Of a stretch of DNA of 28,734 nt, positions 9,070 to 19,513 are shown piece by piece (the stretch's first letter is position 1; each line of letters opens with the position of its first letter). The stretch spans positions 1-28,734 of the forward strand of contig JBNGIQ010008563.1 of assembly GCA_049999765.1 (NCBI GenBank). The letters run 5' to 3'. The position numbers and the translations under genes were made by a program. The DNA is from Phaeoceros laevis. Its lineage: Eukaryota; Anthocerotophyta; Anthocerotopsida; Notothyladales. A model generated the notes under the pieces. That model did no database searches. It was given only the letters and a program-made list of their open reading frames with translations, and had not been told where the DNA came from.

Positions 9070-10645
9070 ATATTAACTTTGTGATGAGTTGAATTGAGGA
9101 ATGATGCTCAGAACGTAGCAACCTTGGATCTGCCAATGGGCCACCAGAAATCCAAGCACGGATGTCTCTTTGGCACTGACGAAGGGGAGATGGAGGCTCT
9201 TCCTTACCAGATGAGCGCTTGCTATGTATTCTGCTAGCTGTCTGACGGGGGAGACTAGTGATCTTCCCTTGACGATTAGCTTAAGCATCAAACCCTTGCT
9301 GATTTTGATCTCTTGACTTCTTTTGGAGATCCTGAATGTAACAAATGGCAACCACTGTTAGACACAGCTCCTTAGCTGCTGTCTATATGCTGATACTACC
9401 AAAGAGAAATGACAATTTTGGCTTGCACCTTCGTGTTACTTCCTGTTTCTGGTATCATGAAAAATTGCTTCGCAGTATGGTGGTTTGGAACTTTGAACAA
9501 GTCAGGCGGGCTGATTGCCCTTCTCAGCAACTTTGCTATATCAAGCAGCCCTGCACACACTGTGCACCTGCACACACTGTGCATATACAATGTTAGAAAT
9601 ACACCTGGTTGTATTCTTACTTAGCTGCGCATCAGGTTTTTGATTCAAGCAAAGACGTTTTCGACTTTGATGCCATCTTGCACAAGCTCCAGTATGATGC
9701 TGGCGGCTTGCATCATTGGCATACCAGATCAGACCTGTAGGAATCTCTATACACGCTTTCTCTACGGTGACATCATAAATGAGTGGACATCCAAAAAGCC
9801 TGGATCATTATCCATTCGTCCTTTTCTGAAATCTATCATTTGCAGTCATCAAAGTACAAGTCCTCCTTGTAAGGCAATGTCTTGCATCTTACATTTTACT
9901 TGTAAATCGTATGTATGTATGTCGGAAGAGCACACACCACTAGAATTGTTTGACTCTGGAATTGTTTGAGCTGATCGGTTTGTTCATTGATCACAGCCGG
10001 AGTGGATGGCACCTGAAGTACTTGGGGAGATGAATAGGCGACTGAGAAGTCTGATGTGTGCAGATTTGGGGTAGGAGTTGGTAACTTGGCAGCAGCCTTG
10101 GAATGGACTAAGTTCGCCGCAAGTTGGTGAAGCATGCACTATGACTGTTCCTAAAACTTTAATTATCTACATAGAATGCTACAACCGGGTGCCTTGTTTT
10201 CAAACATTGTGTGATGCCCTTTTATCAGAGAATGTGTCGATGTACAAATCTGAGACCCATGGAAGGTGCTGTTGGTTTTCAGGGTAGACGACTTCAAATT
10301 CCCAGCAACACCTCACCGCAAATTGTGTCCCTAATTGATTCTTGTTGGCAAAAGTAAGAGTGAAAATCATACTGTTCTGGGTTGTCAGGTAGTGGGTTGC
10401 CTTCTTGGTTTGACAGTGTTGGTTTGGTTTTCCCTGGCTGCCTTTTGTTGGTATTCTTTGTGACAGCTATGGTATTCAGATGCTTAGATCAAGTTTGGAG
10501 CCCAATTGTTCTGTTGCTGCCCTGCAAGCTTGTGCAAGAGCTCTCTGAAAAGCACCAGATACCTGGCACGTGGTGCATTCATAGCAGGCTGAACTTTTCT
10601 AGAGGGTGACCTATCTTCTCTGACGTCTCGATTTTGCAGCCTTAC
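9070..10645 (+). pseudogene. Raf-like (CTR1/MAPKKK-type) protein kinase pseudogene
   Basis: The clearest piece starts at 9997 after an acceptor CACAG: PEWMAPEVLGE, the kinase APE motif in its Raf-like form. The text behind it corresponds to subdomains IX-X (ATEKSDV, WQQPWNGLSSPQV), but a stop and frame changes lie within it. A second block, 10266-10353, reads GAVGFQGRRLQIPSN and SLIDSCWQ, ending at donor GTAAGA. A third at 10610 reads PIFSDVSILQP, directly after an in-frame TGA where an arginine is usual. Weaker decayed matches to subdomains IV-VII, including ADFDL at the DFG position, lie at about 9070-9340. Intron-like spacing suggests a decayed genomic copy, not a retrocopy. A live gene with unusual splicing is less likely. 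Confidence 0.65.
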
Positions 10646-12418
10646 CCATCAAGTTCAAACGTTTATGTTGGATCGACAAGATTCTCAGGAGGCCCGAAAT
10701 GTACGTGCAGATTAACTTTGAGCTTCGTCTGCCCTTTTCTAGCCAGTTGCACCTCACCTACATGTATCTCCTCAGCTGCAGTTACATATTTGTTACCACC
10801 GCCTTGTAGGTTGGGGTGCAGTTCATTGGAAACACGGTGTATACATCAGTCTAGGTACCAGCTGTGTGCTTGTTTATGGAGCTGCTGGGGTTTTCAACTC
10901 AGAAATGGATTAATGCTGGTGGTTTCGGCACCGTTCAGTTACTTGAGCATGCAGTTATTCGGGGCTGGTTAGTAGATGCTTTGGCTGTTCTGTGGAAACA
11001 GCCTTATGCGGCCCTGTACGTTTCTTTCCTTTGATTTGGTCTCAAAGTAGTTTGCACCCTTGTGCTTGGCATGAATAGGTTCTAACTGTTCTTGCAAGAT
11101 GTTCAGGTATGTTTCTTTAAAGATGTTGCGGCACAATTGCAAAGAAAAAGCAAAGAAACTCCATCCAGGGTGCGATTGATGTGTCGCTTGAAATGTAAGC
11201 TCCTTTGTTGCAGCTCTTATCAAATAATTGGGTTGAACTTATCAGTCTGAGAAGCTGACCGCTGATGAATGAATGAATGAAGTGTTAACCGCTTGGGGGT
11301 GAGCCAACCGAGTAGCGAGCAACTGATGCTATGTTGCTAGCTTGACAGTTAGAAGACGGTCACGATAATTCAGGCCCCTTGATGTCATGATGTGAACTCT
11401 GATGCACTTGATGGTGGTAGTGGTGGTGGTACCTTCAGTAGCATCATAGGCTAGACTAGTGAGCTTGTTGAATTATTGTATCCGCCAAATGTGTGCCAGA
11501 GCAAGTTCGTGTTTTTCAGGATATAATTGCACCTCCTTCTGGATATAGGAACGTTGTAAAAATATGTCGTAAATAAATTGTAGTCAAAGTCAATATGTAT
11601 ATATTAACCTGTGTACGGGTAAAAGTAAGTTATGATTTTTGAATTCAAATACATACGGTACGTGTCAGGCTGCCGAGCCACAGGTTATACCCGAAGTACA
11701 TTGCAGCGCTTGGCAGGGAGGTGATGATTATGAAGGACATGTATTTGGGTGGAACCAGGACAAGGACCGAGTGACCCCGGGATGTGTGTCAAACTCCACG
11801 ACACGACCCTCGGGACACACTAAAGTAACGAAAACAGGCCAGTGGCGGGCGGGACCATTTTCGTGTCACCCGGTTACAACATGCACCCTCGACGTTACAT
11901 CCGCGCGTGTCTAAATAAATGAAAATGTAGTAGTGCTATTGTTGTCGCTTTTGATACCGTCCCACGGATTGTACCTACGCCCCCCGTGCAGTCTGTGGGG
12001 GACTCTCTTCTTCTGCAGACCCTGCAGATTCATCATTCCCTTCATCAACTTCACTCTGCATTCACGACGGACAGGATCGAGCTCTTCTCATCAACTTCCT
12101 GTCCAGAAGCAAGCTCAAGCTTCTGGGTGTTCGTCAAATCTGCAAGTCTTCACTTCACTTCACTTCAAATCTTTACACTTAAATCTTTCGACCGCCTTGG
12201 TCGACACCGCTCCAACTAAACGAGTCCCCGGCAACGCCGCCAAAAATTCCTTGCAGACTACTATGTAGTTACTCGGAGGTGGAATTCATCCCCTCGTTCT
12301 GTTGTAGTATAAGAGGTTTCATTTCCTCGAAGACTCTCAGTGGAGCTAAATCGGACCAAGGTGCACTCAAAAGATCCTTTAAACAACCAAACCCAGGTTC
12401 TACTTGTCAGAACATATC
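10646..12418. other. Intergenic stretch, no gene supported
   Basis: I find no family motif or consistent exon chain on either strand. It includes short microsatellite-like runs (GAAT repeats near 11265, GGT/GGTA near 11410 and CTTCA repeats near 12150). It could include untranslated or intronic remains of the kinase pseudogene at its left end. Confidence 0.5.
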
Positions 12419-12512
12419 ACATCCGTCAGGACCTGTTACATCCGTCGGGACCTGTCACATCCGTCAGGACCTGTCACATCCTCAGGACCTGTCACATCCA
12501 TCAAGACCTGTA
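12419..12512. repeat. 19-bp minisatellite, five units
   Basis: Five imperfect copies of ACATCCGTCAGGACCTGTC occur in a row; the fourth is one base shorter. No gene encloses them. Confidence 0.9.
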
Positions 12513-13271
12513 ACATCTGCCGAGCCTACTGTCAGAAGGCTTCCATGAGACAGCTCTCTGTTGTAGACTCCTTGCTTTCTATCTTCATGCTGCTACCAAT
12601 TCTTCCGTCGAGAGGGTCCCTACTACCCGGATGTCATCTCTCGGGAACTTACTTCTAATCCACCAGGAACCTTCTTGCCACCAAATGATTCCTTGCTGAC
12701 GACTTGTCACTTCTCGTTAGGAGGTTGCCACCACCACCTCGGATTCACTCCAGCTTACAACACTCAACTCCTTCAATACACCCGAAGTCCGACATCTGAA
12801 ACACCTGCAAATGCCGGAACTGGAAGTTGTAACCCTCTCAATTTTCACCTACACACCTCACACGTGTGCAGCAGAGAAGAATCATCGAGGACGATTCCTC
12901 GGTGTCACAGCAGTCTAGGTGTCCAACCACACTTGTCACGCTACCAAAGGTCGGTGTTGAGGGTGTTTGAAGCCACCCAAGAACACACCTTACCTCATCC
13001 TACTAAAAATCAGCCTGAGACAGAAGATAGGATTAAGGAATCGAGATGAATATCCTCTCCTCTTCCTTCCTCAATCGCCGACCTATCTAGACTATGAGTC
13101 GTCAGGTTCCGTCTTGGGATACTTCGCCTTCTCGGCGAAGGCGTACGTTTCTCCTCTTAAGCTTACTAGTGCCGCCTTCTGCCACAAGAACATACGAGAG
13201 CTGATTTTAGCTGCTTTCACCAGCCTTGGCAAACTCCTGCCACAGATGTCCAAACCTGCCGTCAGTCACCC
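12513..13271. other. Intergenic stretch, no gene supported
   Basis: The plus strand is pyrimidine-rich and has long open frames, but they look compositional: the peptides are low in complexity and change frame without splice sites. I see no domain. Confidence 0.45.
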
Positions 13272-13396
13272 ACCAGTCATCAACCAATCATCAACCAGTC
13301 ATCAACCAGTCATCAACCAGTCATCAACCAGTCATCAACNNNNNNNNNNAACCAGTCATCAACCAGTCATCAACCAGTCATCAACCAGTCATCAAC
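13272..13396. repeat. 11-bp minisatellite with internal assembly gap
   Basis: The unit CATCAACCAGT is repeated about eleven times in visible sequence and interrupted by ten N at 13340-13349. Eleven is not a multiple of three, so all frames give the same 11-residue peptide cycle (HQPVINQSSTS), which explains the spurious open frames here. The true copy number is unknown because of the gap. Confidence 0.95.
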
Positions 13397-13954
13397 TCTG
13401 CCAAGTGCTATCCACCGGTTTGAAAACTTCTTCTATCTATCTCTCCACCCTCCCAAGTGTCACGCCACTTCCAAAGATCTTGCAAAAGCCGAATCTTTCA
13501 CCTTCTCCGGAGGCATCCACCGTGACACTCACAAAAAAATGTTTAAAGTTGCCAGCTTGTACAATGCACGAAGTGTAGGACACGATCAAGGATGCATTAA
13601 CGAATTAGTATACCGCGCAGCTCGGGTGGATGCCCGCCATATTACGAGCAGCCCCCCTTCCGCACAGTGATGCGGTGACCAGGGTTTGTCGTGTTGTTAA
13701 AAGAGGACCGTAAAAAAACGGGGCCCGTTCTTTTCAACCTGCGCAGTGAGCGCCCCAGTCTATGTGAATGGGCCATCAAACTACGCGTATGGGAGACCTA
13801 CCTTCCCCTGTGACACAATACACTCTAGTAGACTCGAGTGCAAATTCCCCGGTATCATCAAACTCAATGTGGGCTTAATCAAACAATGCTGGCAGACCTC
13901 ATTACAGCGGGACAGGATCTTGCTATTCCAGCTGTGGCCAGTTATAGACATTGA
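13397..13954. other. Intergenic stretch, no gene supported
   Basis: No domain or splice-consistent frame is visible. It includes a short GC hairpin (AACGGG and CCCGTT around one base) near 13720. Confidence 0.4.
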
Positions 13955-14110
13955 TTCCTTCTGGAGGACAACAAGGCCCAACCAGTCTGTTGGCCACCCT
14001 CACAATTAGTACTAGCAACACAGGAAGAATATCTTGCACTCACAGCAGATGACTCCTAGGCCAAATTTCTTGCTGATGGTTTCCGGCTTGAAGGGTGTGC
14101 TACACTTAAC
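13955..14110 (+). pseudogene. Remnant of a second copia RNase H, opposite strand
   Basis: On the plus strand WRTTRPNQSV is followed, after a frame change, by LATQEEYLALTADDS, a stop, and AKFLADGF. This order matches the copia RNase H signature W-x-x-x-R-Q-x-x-V-A-L-S-T-x-E-A-E-Y. It is not part of the large element, having opposite orientation and lying 5 kb away. It is short and badly decayed. Confidence 0.5.
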
Positions 14111-14165
14111 AGCACAATACCGGAGCTTGTGACATGTGCATATATAAAATCGAATCCCTCATCCG

Positions 14166-16106
14166 TTACCATCTAGTCACGGGTGTTGCCAACTTCTCCC
14201 GCATTTTATATGCTAGAGTAGGTTGAGCACAATCCAGAGGGGTCTCTCCTGCAAAGTGGAAAGAGAGATCAGTACCGCAGGGTAGATATAAACTGCAGCA
14301 GTGGCCACAGTGTGTGAAGGATACTTTAACAACCTTGTGCATTCTTTGCATGCGGATTTGCTCCAGCTTCCATAAGCTCAAACACAACATCCGTGAAGTT
14401 AAAAACAGCGGCCTACAAAGTGAAAGCAGCGTGTTACCCTCAGGAAGCCCTCTGTGTGGGACAGCCAGCAACATTAGCCATGTCATAAGATGTATTGATC
14501 AGGAATGAACAGACCTTCAAGCAGGGCAGAACAAGGGACATTACCAGGTGAAGCAGAGACATTCCTTGTCGATCTCGGTAATTAGCATCAATCCCCTGTT
14601 ACGATACAGAAAATTGTCGATTTGAGGGTGCACTTAATAGCTGGCTCTAAGTGCACAGAGGTCAGATATGCTACCTGTGCCAGCATTCCTCTAACAGCAG
14701 CCACGTCACCGTTTTTTACAGCTTCCCTCATTCCCTGGAAGACAGAAATCAAGATTAAGCCTCTTGTGGTGCTGATGCACATGGCGGTTCATCCTACATA
14801 AGCGTCTGAGACTCACTAAATTGTGAATAAGAAGCACTCTGACACAACGGAGGTGCAAAGGTCCTGGCTAAAATTCACTGAAGTGATTCACCTCTTCAGA
14901 AGGGTCGTAAATGTTTGGTGCCAGCTGGATGCTAGAGAAAGACGACTGTGTACTGCTGAAGAAAAGACTGCAGGATTTTATACAAATAAGACGATACCCT
15001 TCTAAGACCTCGAAAGCCTTTCGAGTTCATCAGTAGCCGCCTGGTGCTGCTAAGTTGTTCCCAAGGCTAGGGTACTGGTCATGGAAGATAAAGCCACCTA
15101 TGCTGCCCATAAAACTGAGCACACCACGAAGAGTGAGTTGGTGTACCTAGGCATGCGTCCAGCTGACAAGCTTGAAACCAGTCTCGGCAAGGGTGCGCTT
15201 GAAGAGGGCAAACCCTTTGCAGGTTTGGCTGCAGGTGCCCCAGGCTTGGCATGGAGAACAGCCTGCAAACAATATGCACGTGACCGCGACCTATTGCTTA
15301 GAGCTGCGCCGCCACTTACGAAAGCTGCCTGCCTTTCGATGTTGGAAGGGATTGACCGACGAGAGATGCATGGCCAGCATAAAGGACACATGTGTGAAAT
15401 GTGCAATCATGCACCTTGGGCAGGGCAGGAGCTTCGCATATGCACAAGGGCATGCCACAAGTGCAATCAAAAGCTGGTGCTTCTGGGACATTCGAGACAG
15501 CTTCTTCCTCACTCGAAAGAGATGAGCCATCAGAAGCCAGATCCAGTCGTGAGATTGCGCTGGCTGCATTGTCTACAGATGTAAGGCTGCCATACGCTGT
15601 AGCAGATGGCACGGATCTGCTGACATCGACCAACAGACGCATCATTCTCGTGAAAGAGGGGAATGCTACGCACATGCATCATACTAGAAATCTGAAACCA
15701 CTTACTGCGTGTGGTTGTAGCAGTCATCACAAACCCTGACAGGTGAGTACAAGCCAAATTGCGGCAGCGCCTGTCACAACCCATACCACGTCAATCGGGG
15801 ACCTGCAACGGCTGTGCTGAGTAGCCAATCTACCCAGAGGGACATACAATTCGAAGACGAAAAGGAGCAGCTGCAATTCACCTTCTGATTCGAGGAGTGC
15901 TCGTTGCATAGGCTCTTCCCACAGCTGCGGCAGTGATGCTGCACAAAAAAGGAGTGCATCAGATGCCTTGGGCTTCGAGCTGCGTCGGCCTAAAGAGCTG
16001 GTTGAGGTCCACTCACCCGGCGCTTGAATGTCGTGAACTGGCAGTTGCAAGCAACGCATTTGGCAGCCTCCTGAAATGGAGGAGGCTCCAACAAAGTCTG
16101 GCCCAT
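14166..16106 (-). CDS. FYVE zinc-finger and ankyrin-repeat protein (293 aa, ten exons)
   Basis: Exons: 16017-16106, 15882-15938, 15706-15770, 15415-15619, 15147-15262, 14892-14967, 14675-14734, 14545-14595, 14334-14412, 14166-14248; all introns are GT-AG and all phases agree (882 nt, stop TAA). Residues 1-71 form a FYVE-type zinc finger, a module that binds PI3P on endosomes: CVAC (17-20), basic motif RRHHCRSCG (29-37), RVC motif and CDDC (63-66). The sixth ligand position is His (CNEH, 41-44) instead of Cys, and the usual WxxD is replaced by EPPPFQEA. A CTCGMPLCIC cluster follows (123-132), then a Ser/Ala-rich linker and three ankyrin units (204-293: REAVKNGDVAAV, NYRDRQGMSLLHL, LMEAGANPHAKNAQGETPLD). 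It is probably an endosomal adaptor; that role is inferred. The start is the only upstream in-frame ATG, in a good context (ACCATGG). It faces the 936-aa gene. Confidence 0.93.
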
Positions 16107-16702
16107 GGTTCCTGGGTCGGCCGTGGGTGTTTTAAATAGCAGAGCACTGGGCAGCAAGAAGCGGTGCAGTCAGGGTGGCCATGATGGAGGGCGAGGGCGA
16201 CCAGTCTGGCTTTGCCATGGCCTGTCACCTGTTGAGAGGGGCAGGAAGTGTTCCCAAGTAGAGAAAATGGGGAACACTGTCCCTCCGAATAGGAACTCGA
16301 CTATGTTTACTGGGTACGAAGTGGAGTGTCTCTAGGATACCACCGGGCCCACGGGTGAAAGGCGCGTCTCTTGAACCGCCTGTGACTCCGCCTGCTCCCC
16401 GTTAGACCATCAAAACTCCGCCTGCCATGATGCAGACCGCTGTCTCACCGCTGCTTGCCTGGACGTCGACTGGGAGGCTCCTACACGTAACGTGGACCAC
16501 ACCAATTGCTCAAAGTGCGGCGTTACCCTAGTCACTCAAGCCTCGATACTCAACCTTCCGCCGTGGGTGAAGACCAACAATTGTGAACTCACTAAAAAAG
16601 AAGACCAACAATTGTGAACAACGATGTCAGAGTTGGGCATTCTTGTGTTCCATGTAGAGCATCGGGACTGCCAGATCACTGCTTATCAGGGTGTAGGCGA
16701 GC
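16107..16702. promoter_or_regulatory. Shared divergent promoter region
   Basis: These 596 bp separate the start codons of two head-to-head genes. On the minus strand TATTTAAAA lies about 25 bases before the FYVE-ankyrin ATG, but so close that, as a TATA box, it would leave almost no leader; it may be fortuitous. Near the plus-strand gene is a 20-bp direct repeat (16569-16619). Confidence 0.5.
16569..16619. repeat. Direct repeat GAAGACCAACAATTGTGAAC, period 31
   Basis: Two identical 20-bp copies lie at 16569-16588 and 16600-16619, about 85-135 bases before the ATG of the 936-aa gene. Each holds the palindrome CAATTG. They could be paired protein-binding sites or a recent tandem duplication. 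Confidence 0.85.
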
Positions 16703-19513
16703 ATGGCGGACGATGAGGAAGAAGTACTAATTGGCCCCGCTGCTGACTTGCGAGGAGCAAAGCTCAAAAACCCCGATCGAGCCTTACGTGGTGCACCCCG
16801 CCACAAACAAGACGACGTTCCACAGGGAGCACCAGCTTCATCACCCAATGGCCAACCGTCATCCGACACACCTCCACGCCCAGCCCCCCCACGCCCACTG
16901 CTCCAACCTCAACCGACTGACAATCTCAGCAAAACCGTGGAATCGACAAGGCCGACACCAGCCGCGGTAAGTGGTGACTCGAGGACGTTGTCAACCTTGG
17001 ACCGGATGCTTCTAGAGCTGACAAAGAAAGACACCACCACCACCGCCACTGGTGTGTCAAAGCTAAGTACTAAGGCAGAAGCAACAACGAAGTCGATAGA
17101 TGAGCCATCCACCACAGGAAGAGAAGATGATGCAGAATCAGCACCACCACAACATGCTTCAAGGGTCACTGACGGGTTGCAACAACAGAGAACCAAGAAA
17201 ACACCGGAACCGCCGCGTCCAATGAAGAGCCCAACTCCAGAAGCTGCTGGTAAAACCACAGATGAATCAGGGCTAAAACTCTCCTTCCTCGAAAAGCTGT
17301 GGGTTGACCTGCAGAGAAAGGAAGGCAGTACGAAATATGTGGAATCATTAAAGGGCGCAACGGAGACTGATGAGATCCCAAAGGAAAAGACGTCGGTTCC
17401 TATGGCAACCCCCCCCAATTTGGGGCAGGAGCATTCACTGCGCACTGTCAGTGAAGTTCCACCAACAGCTGCTGAAGCTACCAACGAAATCCATTCTAAA
17501 GGAGCAGCACAATCAAGTAGCCCACTACTAGTGCCCTCACATCCGCGGCCAGTGTTGGTCCCCGACATGGAAGACACGGACATTTCATCTGTTTCGTTTG
17601 ACATCCTACAAGAGCCTGCAGAGTTTGTACCATACGTAAGCTCCAGGCTTCGGCGCATTAAGCAGGATGCGGCGGCTGAGCTCAAGAGATCAGGCAACAC
17701 GATGCAGTTGGAGGCCCTCATGGGCTCGGAACACAGATTCGAAACGCCACGAACCGGGACAGAAGGAAGCGACAACAGTCTAGGTTCAGGAGAAACTACA
17801 CAAGAAATCGCAGCGGTGGTGAAGAGACAGACTTCCACCGCCTCGAATTTGACATTCCTTCAAAAGATGCAGCAGGAACTTGATGACATCAAGGCAGGAA
17901 GGACTGCAAGTAGCAAAACAGCAGCTTTGCCGAGCTCAAACCAAGCAAGGAGAGCGAGGGTGGATGGAGATTCTAGGGCATCACTTCCAATACCTGTGGT
18001 AACAAGTGCCGAAGCAGGGCCGGAATTTGTGCCCTACTCAAGCGCAAGGCTTGAGCAAATCAAGCAGGTGGTCAATGCCCTGAAAACAGACGGTGATGAC
18101 GCCAAGCTGGAAGCATATATGAGCAATCATAGTCCACAGCCACCGGTCTCTCGAGAGACAGTCTCTGCGTCCTCGGACGCCGAAATCGATGCAACTACAG
18201 CAGAAACCCAGGCGCGGAAAGCGCAACAGCGCGCATTGCTAGAAAAGATTAAGCAAGAGTGGATGGTGGTGACTAATACCGACGACGCGCCACCGTCCTC
18301 CAAACCGCCCTCTGATGACGCGAGTATAACAGAAACCAAGACGCGGTACGCGCAACAACGCTCATTGGTAGAAAAGATTAGGCAAGAGCGGATGGTGGTG
18401 AGTAGTACTGACGACGCGCCACCGTCGGCAGAAGCCACCAGGCCGTCCTCCGATGAGGCAACTGTAACAGAAAGCAATGACGCGCAACAGCGCACATTGC
18501 TGGGAAAGATGAAGCAAGAGCGGCTGCAGCTGGTGGTTGTGCCTGACGACCCGTTCCCTGAATCAATTCGTGCCAGCCAAGATTTGGTACAGCTGGAGAG
18601 GAATGAGGAACTGTGGCAAGGTCATATGCATTGCGAAAAGGAGACAACGGAAGCCTCCAAACCTCGTTCTTCATTTCCATCCAGCCAGGACGTTTGGGTA
18701 CTGGAGAGGAGGAAAGAGGAACTAGGCAAGGATGATAAGGAGGAGGAGACCACGGGACCCGAGAAGAGCTACCGAAAACCAAAAGACACATCTTTTGTTG
18801 CAGCAGATGTTGTGCCTGCGCTGAACGCGCCAGTCGAGGACAGCGGACAAGTGTACACTTTGGTAGCGCAGATGGAGCAGAGACTTCGAAATCTATTAGC
18901 CGCGACACACAGACCGAGCACTGCTACTAGCGCCGGCGTGCACTGGGAGGGCATGGAAGACAAGCCCTCAGATTCGGATCGCTCCGGGCGCCGGGAGCCC
19001 AAAGGAGCTGGAGAACAGGTCCTGGATCAAGAGGACGACAGCTTTAGCAGCTCGGAAAAATCAGTCGAGCCATATGCTGCTTTCGCTCTTCAGTTCGCCT
19101 ACGATGCTGTGACGATCGATGCGCTCCAGGACCATCCTCCACACCCACTAGGCATCATCGACACGACGGAAAACTGGCTGGGCCAACGGGGCACCATGTC
19201 CTCCACTGGACAGTGGCAGCGGTCTAGGGGCCTCAACCTGTGGAACCATTTCTTAGCCGAACAGCGCGTTGATTACTTGCGGAGGAGACGTCGGCATGAG
19301 GGCGACTTGAGCCCCATCAGAGGCGACATCGTCGAGCAGCCTTGGCCTGACCTGGAGCGAATGCGGCGTTTGTTCAGAAACGAGCTGGTAGCCACAGCCT
19401 CGGCAAACCGTGCGCTGTTGCAGACTACTCTGCAGCAACTTGAAGCACAGAAAGGCTGGAGTGCCCAAATCGCACTGCGGGGCCACATCCACAGGCTGGC
19501 AACTGAGGTATAG
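16703..19513 (+). CDS. Unrecognised 936-aa internally repetitive protein, single exon
   Basis: I do not recognise the family. The frame is open for 2,811 nt without introns, unlike its many-exon neighbours, and begins at ATG in a good context (GAGCATGGC). The protein is polar, Ser/Thr/Pro/Glu-rich and probably disordered, with no signal peptide or membrane span. It contains a recurring helix-like motif of the type F/L-L-x-K-[ILM]-x-x-[ED] near residues 98, 195, 385, 512, 555 and 599 (TLDRMLLEL, FLEKLWVDL, FLQKMQQEL, LLEKIKQEW, LVEKIRQER, LLGKMKQER), and perhaps 719. There is a pair FVPYxSxRLxxIKQ (about 308 and 442) and a pair SQDxxxLERxxEEL (about 625 and 660). The C-terminal 100 residues are more ordered and basic (NHFLAEQRVDYLRRRRR). 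A scaffold or cytoskeletal role is possible but unsupported. Confidence 0.8.
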   Translation: MADDEEEVLIGPAADLRGAKLKNPDRALRGAPRHKQDDVPQGAPASSPNGQPSSDTPPRPAPPRPLLQPQPTDNLSKTVESTRPTPAAVSGDSRTLSTLDRMLLELTKKDTTTTATGVSKLSTKAEATTKSIDEPSTTGREDDAESAPPQHASRVTDGLQQQRTKKTPEPPRPMKSPTPEAAGKTTDESGLKLSFLEKLWVDLQRKEGSTKYVESLKGATETDEIPKEKTSVPMATPPNLGQEHSLRTVSEVPPTAAEATNEIHSKGAAQSSSPLLVPSHPRPVLVPDMEDTDISSVSFDILQEPAEFVPYVSSRLRRIKQDAAAELKRSGNTMQLEALMGSEHRFETPRTGTEGSDNSLGSGETTQEIAAVVKRQTSTASNLTFLQKMQQELDDIKAGRTASSKTAALPSSNQARRARVDGDSRASLPIPVVTSAEAGPEFVPYSSARLEQIKQVVNALKTDGDDAKLEAYMSNHSPQPPVSRETVSASSDAEIDATTAETQARKAQQRALLEKIKQEWMVVTNTDDAPPSSKPPSDDASITETKTRYAQQRSLVEKIRQERMVVSSTDDAPPSAEATRPSSDEATVTESNDAQQRTLLGKMKQERLQLVVVPDDPFPESIRASQDLVQLERNEELWQGHMHCEKETTEASKPRSSFPSSQDVWVLERRKEELGKDDKEEETTGPEKSYRKPKDTSFVAADVVPALNAPVEDSGQVYTLVAQMEQRLRNLLAATHRPSTATSAGVHWEGMEDKPSDSDRSGRREPKGAGEQVLDQEDDSFSSSEKSVEPYAAFALQFAYDAVTIDALQDHPPHPLGIIDTTENWLGQRGTMSSTGQWQRSRGLNLWNHFLAEQRVDYLRRRRRHEGDLSPIRGDIVEQPWPDLERMRRLFRNELVATASANRALLQTTLQQLEAQKGWSAQIALRGHIHRLATEV
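18221..18535 (+). repeat. In-frame tandem repeat of about 130 bp in the 936-aa gene
   Basis: Three successive units start with GCGCAACARCGC and carry the K-[IM]-[KR]-Q-E motif. Units are 43 and 44 codons apart (motif starts near residues 511, 554 and 598). They remain similar in DNA, which suggests fairly recent duplication. Confidence 0.85.

Noticed and set aside
9073-9351. Minus-strand 92-codon open frame
   Set aside because: It reads fairly well as protein, but the plus strand of the same bases shows degraded kinase subdomains; I treat the minus frame as the antisense shadow.
13272-13396. CRISPR array
   Set aside because: The units are directly contiguous 11-mers with no spacers, in a eukaryotic context; it is a minisatellite.
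12967-13578. Plus-strand 203-codon open frame through the minisatellite
   Set aside because: The frame stays open because the 11-bp repeat has no stop in any frame. It includes N bases, and the flanking peptides show no domain.
15081-15584. Plus-strand 167-codon open frame
   Set aside because: It overlaps exons 4 and 5 of the FYVE-ankyrin gene on the other strand, whose phases and domains are exact.
16909-17838. Minus-strand 309-codon open frame
   Set aside because: It is the antisense of the 936-aa gene. Its Ser/Val/Cys-rich text and lack of motifs are typical of a mirror frame in Ser/Thr/Glu-rich coding DNA.
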